A stretch of 64,000 nucleotides of DNA from Faucicola sp048551375 (GTDB taxonomy: Bacteria > Pseudomonadota > Gammaproteobacteria > Pseudomonadales > Moraxellaceae), in assembly GCF_048551375.1 (NCBI RefSeq), contig NZ_JBLYZJ010000003.1:62001-126000 (forward strand), read 5' to 3'. Of this stretch, positions 62,344 to 64,000 are shown in pieces; positions within the stretch are counted from its first letter, which is position 1; the number at the start of each line of letters is the position of its first letter. Under the pieces are notes generated by a model, which was not told where the DNA came from, made no database searches, and was given only the letters and a program-made list of their open reading frames with translations. The translations under genes were made by a program, and so were the position numbers.

Positions 62344-63645
62344 ATGAACGAAAAACAACCCCAAACCGTTGATAATTTTAACGATTTTAACCAAGCTATT
62401 TTAAACGGTGTCAAACACATCACCATCACTCGCAGTATTTTTTGTTTAAGCAGTATCACCCTACCGCCCAATACCGTATTAGAGGGACAAAACCAAGAAA
62501 ATGGGGTTAAGCCTTCGCTATCTTTTGCCGATACGCACGGTATCTGCGTGACCCAAAACAACCAAATCCATAACCTCAATATCCAAGCCGATGCCGATAA
62601 AAAGGCGATTTTTAACAGTCTCATGGTCGAAGACTTGGGGCAATTTTCTTTCACCGATTTGACATTGGTTGGGCAGTTTAGTTTTATTTTACGCCGTGGG
62701 GCAAAAACTGCCAATCTTGCTGTCAAAAACCTCGACATCATCTTTGCCGATACACGAAAAAACTTTGAGCAACCACAAAAATACGGAGCAAACGTGCTAC
62801 AAGGGGCGTTTACCGTATTTAACCAAAACAGCGATGAAGCCAGTCTGATTACCCTCAACGTGGATAATATCAGTATCGGGCGTGAATATGCCCCTATCGT
62901 TGGCTCTGGGCTGTTTGTGTCGGGCTTTGGCGATAAAGGCGGTCGACTTGTGGCGGATAAAATCACCACAGGGGCGATTTATTCCAACGGCAAATTACCA
63001 CAAGGTACGCCAAATATCATCACCGCAGGCGTGTTTGTGGTGTATGGTGCAGAAGTCAAAGAACTCATCCACAACGGTGAAATCACCACCTATGGCGTGA
63101 ATGACATGGTGTTAGATACGTGGGGAACGGTCGGTAACTGGACTTCTCACAAGGCGATTACCTCGTATGGGGCGAGTGGCATTGGCTTTGTTAACTTTGG
63201 TCAAGTGGAGAATTTTGTGGTAAAAGCCCCTGTCGTCACCTACGGACAAGGAGCAAGGGGCTACAACCAGTATGACGGCACGGTGAAAAATATCGAATTT
63301 GACAGTATTGCGACTTTTGGCAATGGCTCGATTGGCGTACAAATTAGCAAACCGATTGGCAACTTTACTGTACATAAAGACATCACCACGCATGGCGGTG
63401 AGGGTGATTCCTTGGTAAAAGGCGTGGTTGTTCAGCTCAAAGCGATTGCTTTGAGCGTGAAAGAAGATGGTGTGGTGGAAAATTTATCAGTTGGTGGCGA
63501 TATCGCAAGTCATGGCGATGGTGTAACGGCTTACGAAGTGGCAGGCGAAGTCAAAGCCTTGTCGGTGAAAGGCGAGATTAAAGCTCATGGTAAAAACGCT
63601 AAAAATGTTGATATGGTTGGTGAGGGCAAATCAACCACGATTTAA
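62344..63645 (+). CDS. Predicted right-handed beta-helix protein of unknown function
   Basis: This 433-residue protein is built of strands repeating every 20-25 residues (for example LSVGGDIASHGDGVTAYEVAGEVKALSVKGEIKAHG), the pattern of a parallel beta-helix. IT-T-G and S/T-H-G turns recur. There is no signal peptide or membrane helix, unlike most beta-helix surface proteins, and no catalytic motif is seen. AAGGA lies 7-8 nt before ATG. The gene stands alone after mnmC. Confidence 0.7.
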   Translation: MNEKQPQTVDNFNDFNQAILNGVKHITITRSIFCLSSITLPPNTVLEGQNQENGVKPSLSFADTHGICVTQNNQIHNLNIQADADKKAIFNSLMVEDLGQFSFTDLTLVGQFSFILRRGAKTANLAVKNLDIIFADTRKNFEQPQKYGANVLQGAFTVFNQNSDEASLITLNVDNISIGREYAPIVGSGLFVSGFGDKGGRLVADKITTGAIYSNGKLPQGTPNIITAGVFVVYGAEVKELIHNGEITTYGVNDMVLDTWGTVGNWTSHKAITSYGASGIGFVNFGQVENFVVKAPVVTYGQGARGYNQYDGTVKNIEFDSIATFGNGSIGVQISKPIGNFTVHKDITTHGGEGDSLVKGVVVQLKAIALSVKEDGVVENLSVGGDIASHGDGVTAYEVAGEVKALSVKGEIKAHGKNAKNVDMVGEGKSTTI

Positions 63646-63718
63646 TTAGGCGGTTTAATTAAACGATTGAATTAAAAGGTAAATTACACCGTGGTGTACT
63701 GATTGGCTTCCTATGCGA

Positions 63719-64000
63719 CTAATACGCCACATATCTATCTTGGCGGTGGTTGATGGTCAAAATCGCATTCAGCACTACCATGCCCAAAATCGAAATCGCA
63801 ATCAATTGCCAACTGACATACCACAGCGAAGCCAACAGTACCATCCCATCTAAGAACAACATCACCTTGCCCGCAGGGATTTTAAGATAGTGTTGGGCGT
63901 ATAATCCGATGATATTAAAGCCACCTAGACTGGCACGATGGCGGAATAAAATCAAAATCCCAACCCCAATCAACACATTGGCAAAAATACTGGCATATAA
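63719..64000 (-). CDS. YitT-family membrane protein (partial at window edge)
   Basis: The frame is open to the window edge, giving about 93 residues of the C-terminal part. LYASIFANVLIGVGILILFRHRASLGGFNIIGLY resembles the YitT/DUF161 family (helices with FRHRASLGG). Several hydrophobic helices follow, ending in INHRQDRYVAY. The function of this family is unknown. A GTG at 63976 could mimic a start but the frame runs on upstream. Confidence 0.75.
   Translation of the reverse strand, partial: LYASIFANVLIGVGILILFRHRASLGGFNIIGLYAQHYLKIPAGKVMLFLDGMVLLASLWYVSWQLIAISILGMVVLNAILTINHRQDRYVAY

Noticed and set aside
1..64000. CRISPR array, tRNA or rRNA genes
   Set aside because: No regularly spaced direct repeats, no cloverleaf with CCA or T-loop, and no rRNA sequence were noticed on reading.

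Overview
The window looks like chromosome of a gammaproteobacterium of the family Moraxellaceae, most likely a Moraxella/Faucicola (M. osloensis-like) or Psychrobacter relative. The reasons are moderately AT-rich DNA, glutamine-rich proteins, and housekeeping blocks in typical gammaproteobacterial order (yibN-grxC-secB; rlmN-pilW-rodZ-ispG-hisS-yfgM; pstSCAB; tsaD-crcB). This placement is inference from gene content; no rRNA or tRNA gene was seen.

Layout. 1-6.4 kb: the end of an unknown gene, a lipoprotein plus a large RTX/von Willebrand A protein with an HELGH metalloprotease-like motif, a small membrane protein, and a PAP2/dual-specificity phosphatase fusion. 6.4-21.2 kb: an accessory island made of a structured divergent RNA candidate, a HEAT-repeat protein with a BRCT domain, a giant beta-propeller/HEAT (ARM) protein, a winged-helix SWIM zinc-finger protein, and a retron-type reverse transcriptase. 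21.6-29.3 kb: a Fur-controlled ferric-siderophore system (permease, binding lipoprotein, ATPase, siderophore-interacting reductase, TonB receptor), followed by about 800 bp of gene debris and repeats. 30.0-33.7 kb: a short-chain dehydrogenase, an acyl-CoA synthetase and a LysR regulator. 33.8-38.9 kb: tyrosine catabolism (hpd, a VOC protein, fahA, an NhaC-type transporter, maiA), with no homogentisate dioxygenase in the window. 39-50.3 kb: housekeeping genes. 50.5-54.7 kb: the pst phosphate transporter with a Pho box. 54.8-64 kb: crcB, tsaD, a WG-repeat protein, an amino-acid permease, a flavoprotein, mnmC, a beta-helix protein and a partial YitT-like membrane protein.

The most interesting system is the 6.4-21.2 kb island. 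The RT carries retron hallmarks (NAxxH, YADD and VTG motifs). Together with the ARM and WH-SWIM proteins it matches what I remember as retron type XIII, a class proposed from genome comparison. The island adds a fourth gene with a BRCT domain. On the opposite strand, upstream of the first gene, lies a candidate msr-msd RNA. It has a good promoter, its predicted start falls at the 5' strand of a possible a1/a2 helix, then come a TTAGC box, three small hairpins (one with a TTT loop), a long near-perfect hairpin and an intrinsic terminator.

Many dispersed repeats sit between genes: two copies of a MITE-like element (17.5 and 35.5 kb), a TIR-bounded palindrome at 41.0 kb, GTAGG-type palindromes, a dRS3-like unit at 30.9 kb, and an inverted repeat pair flanking the TonB receptor.
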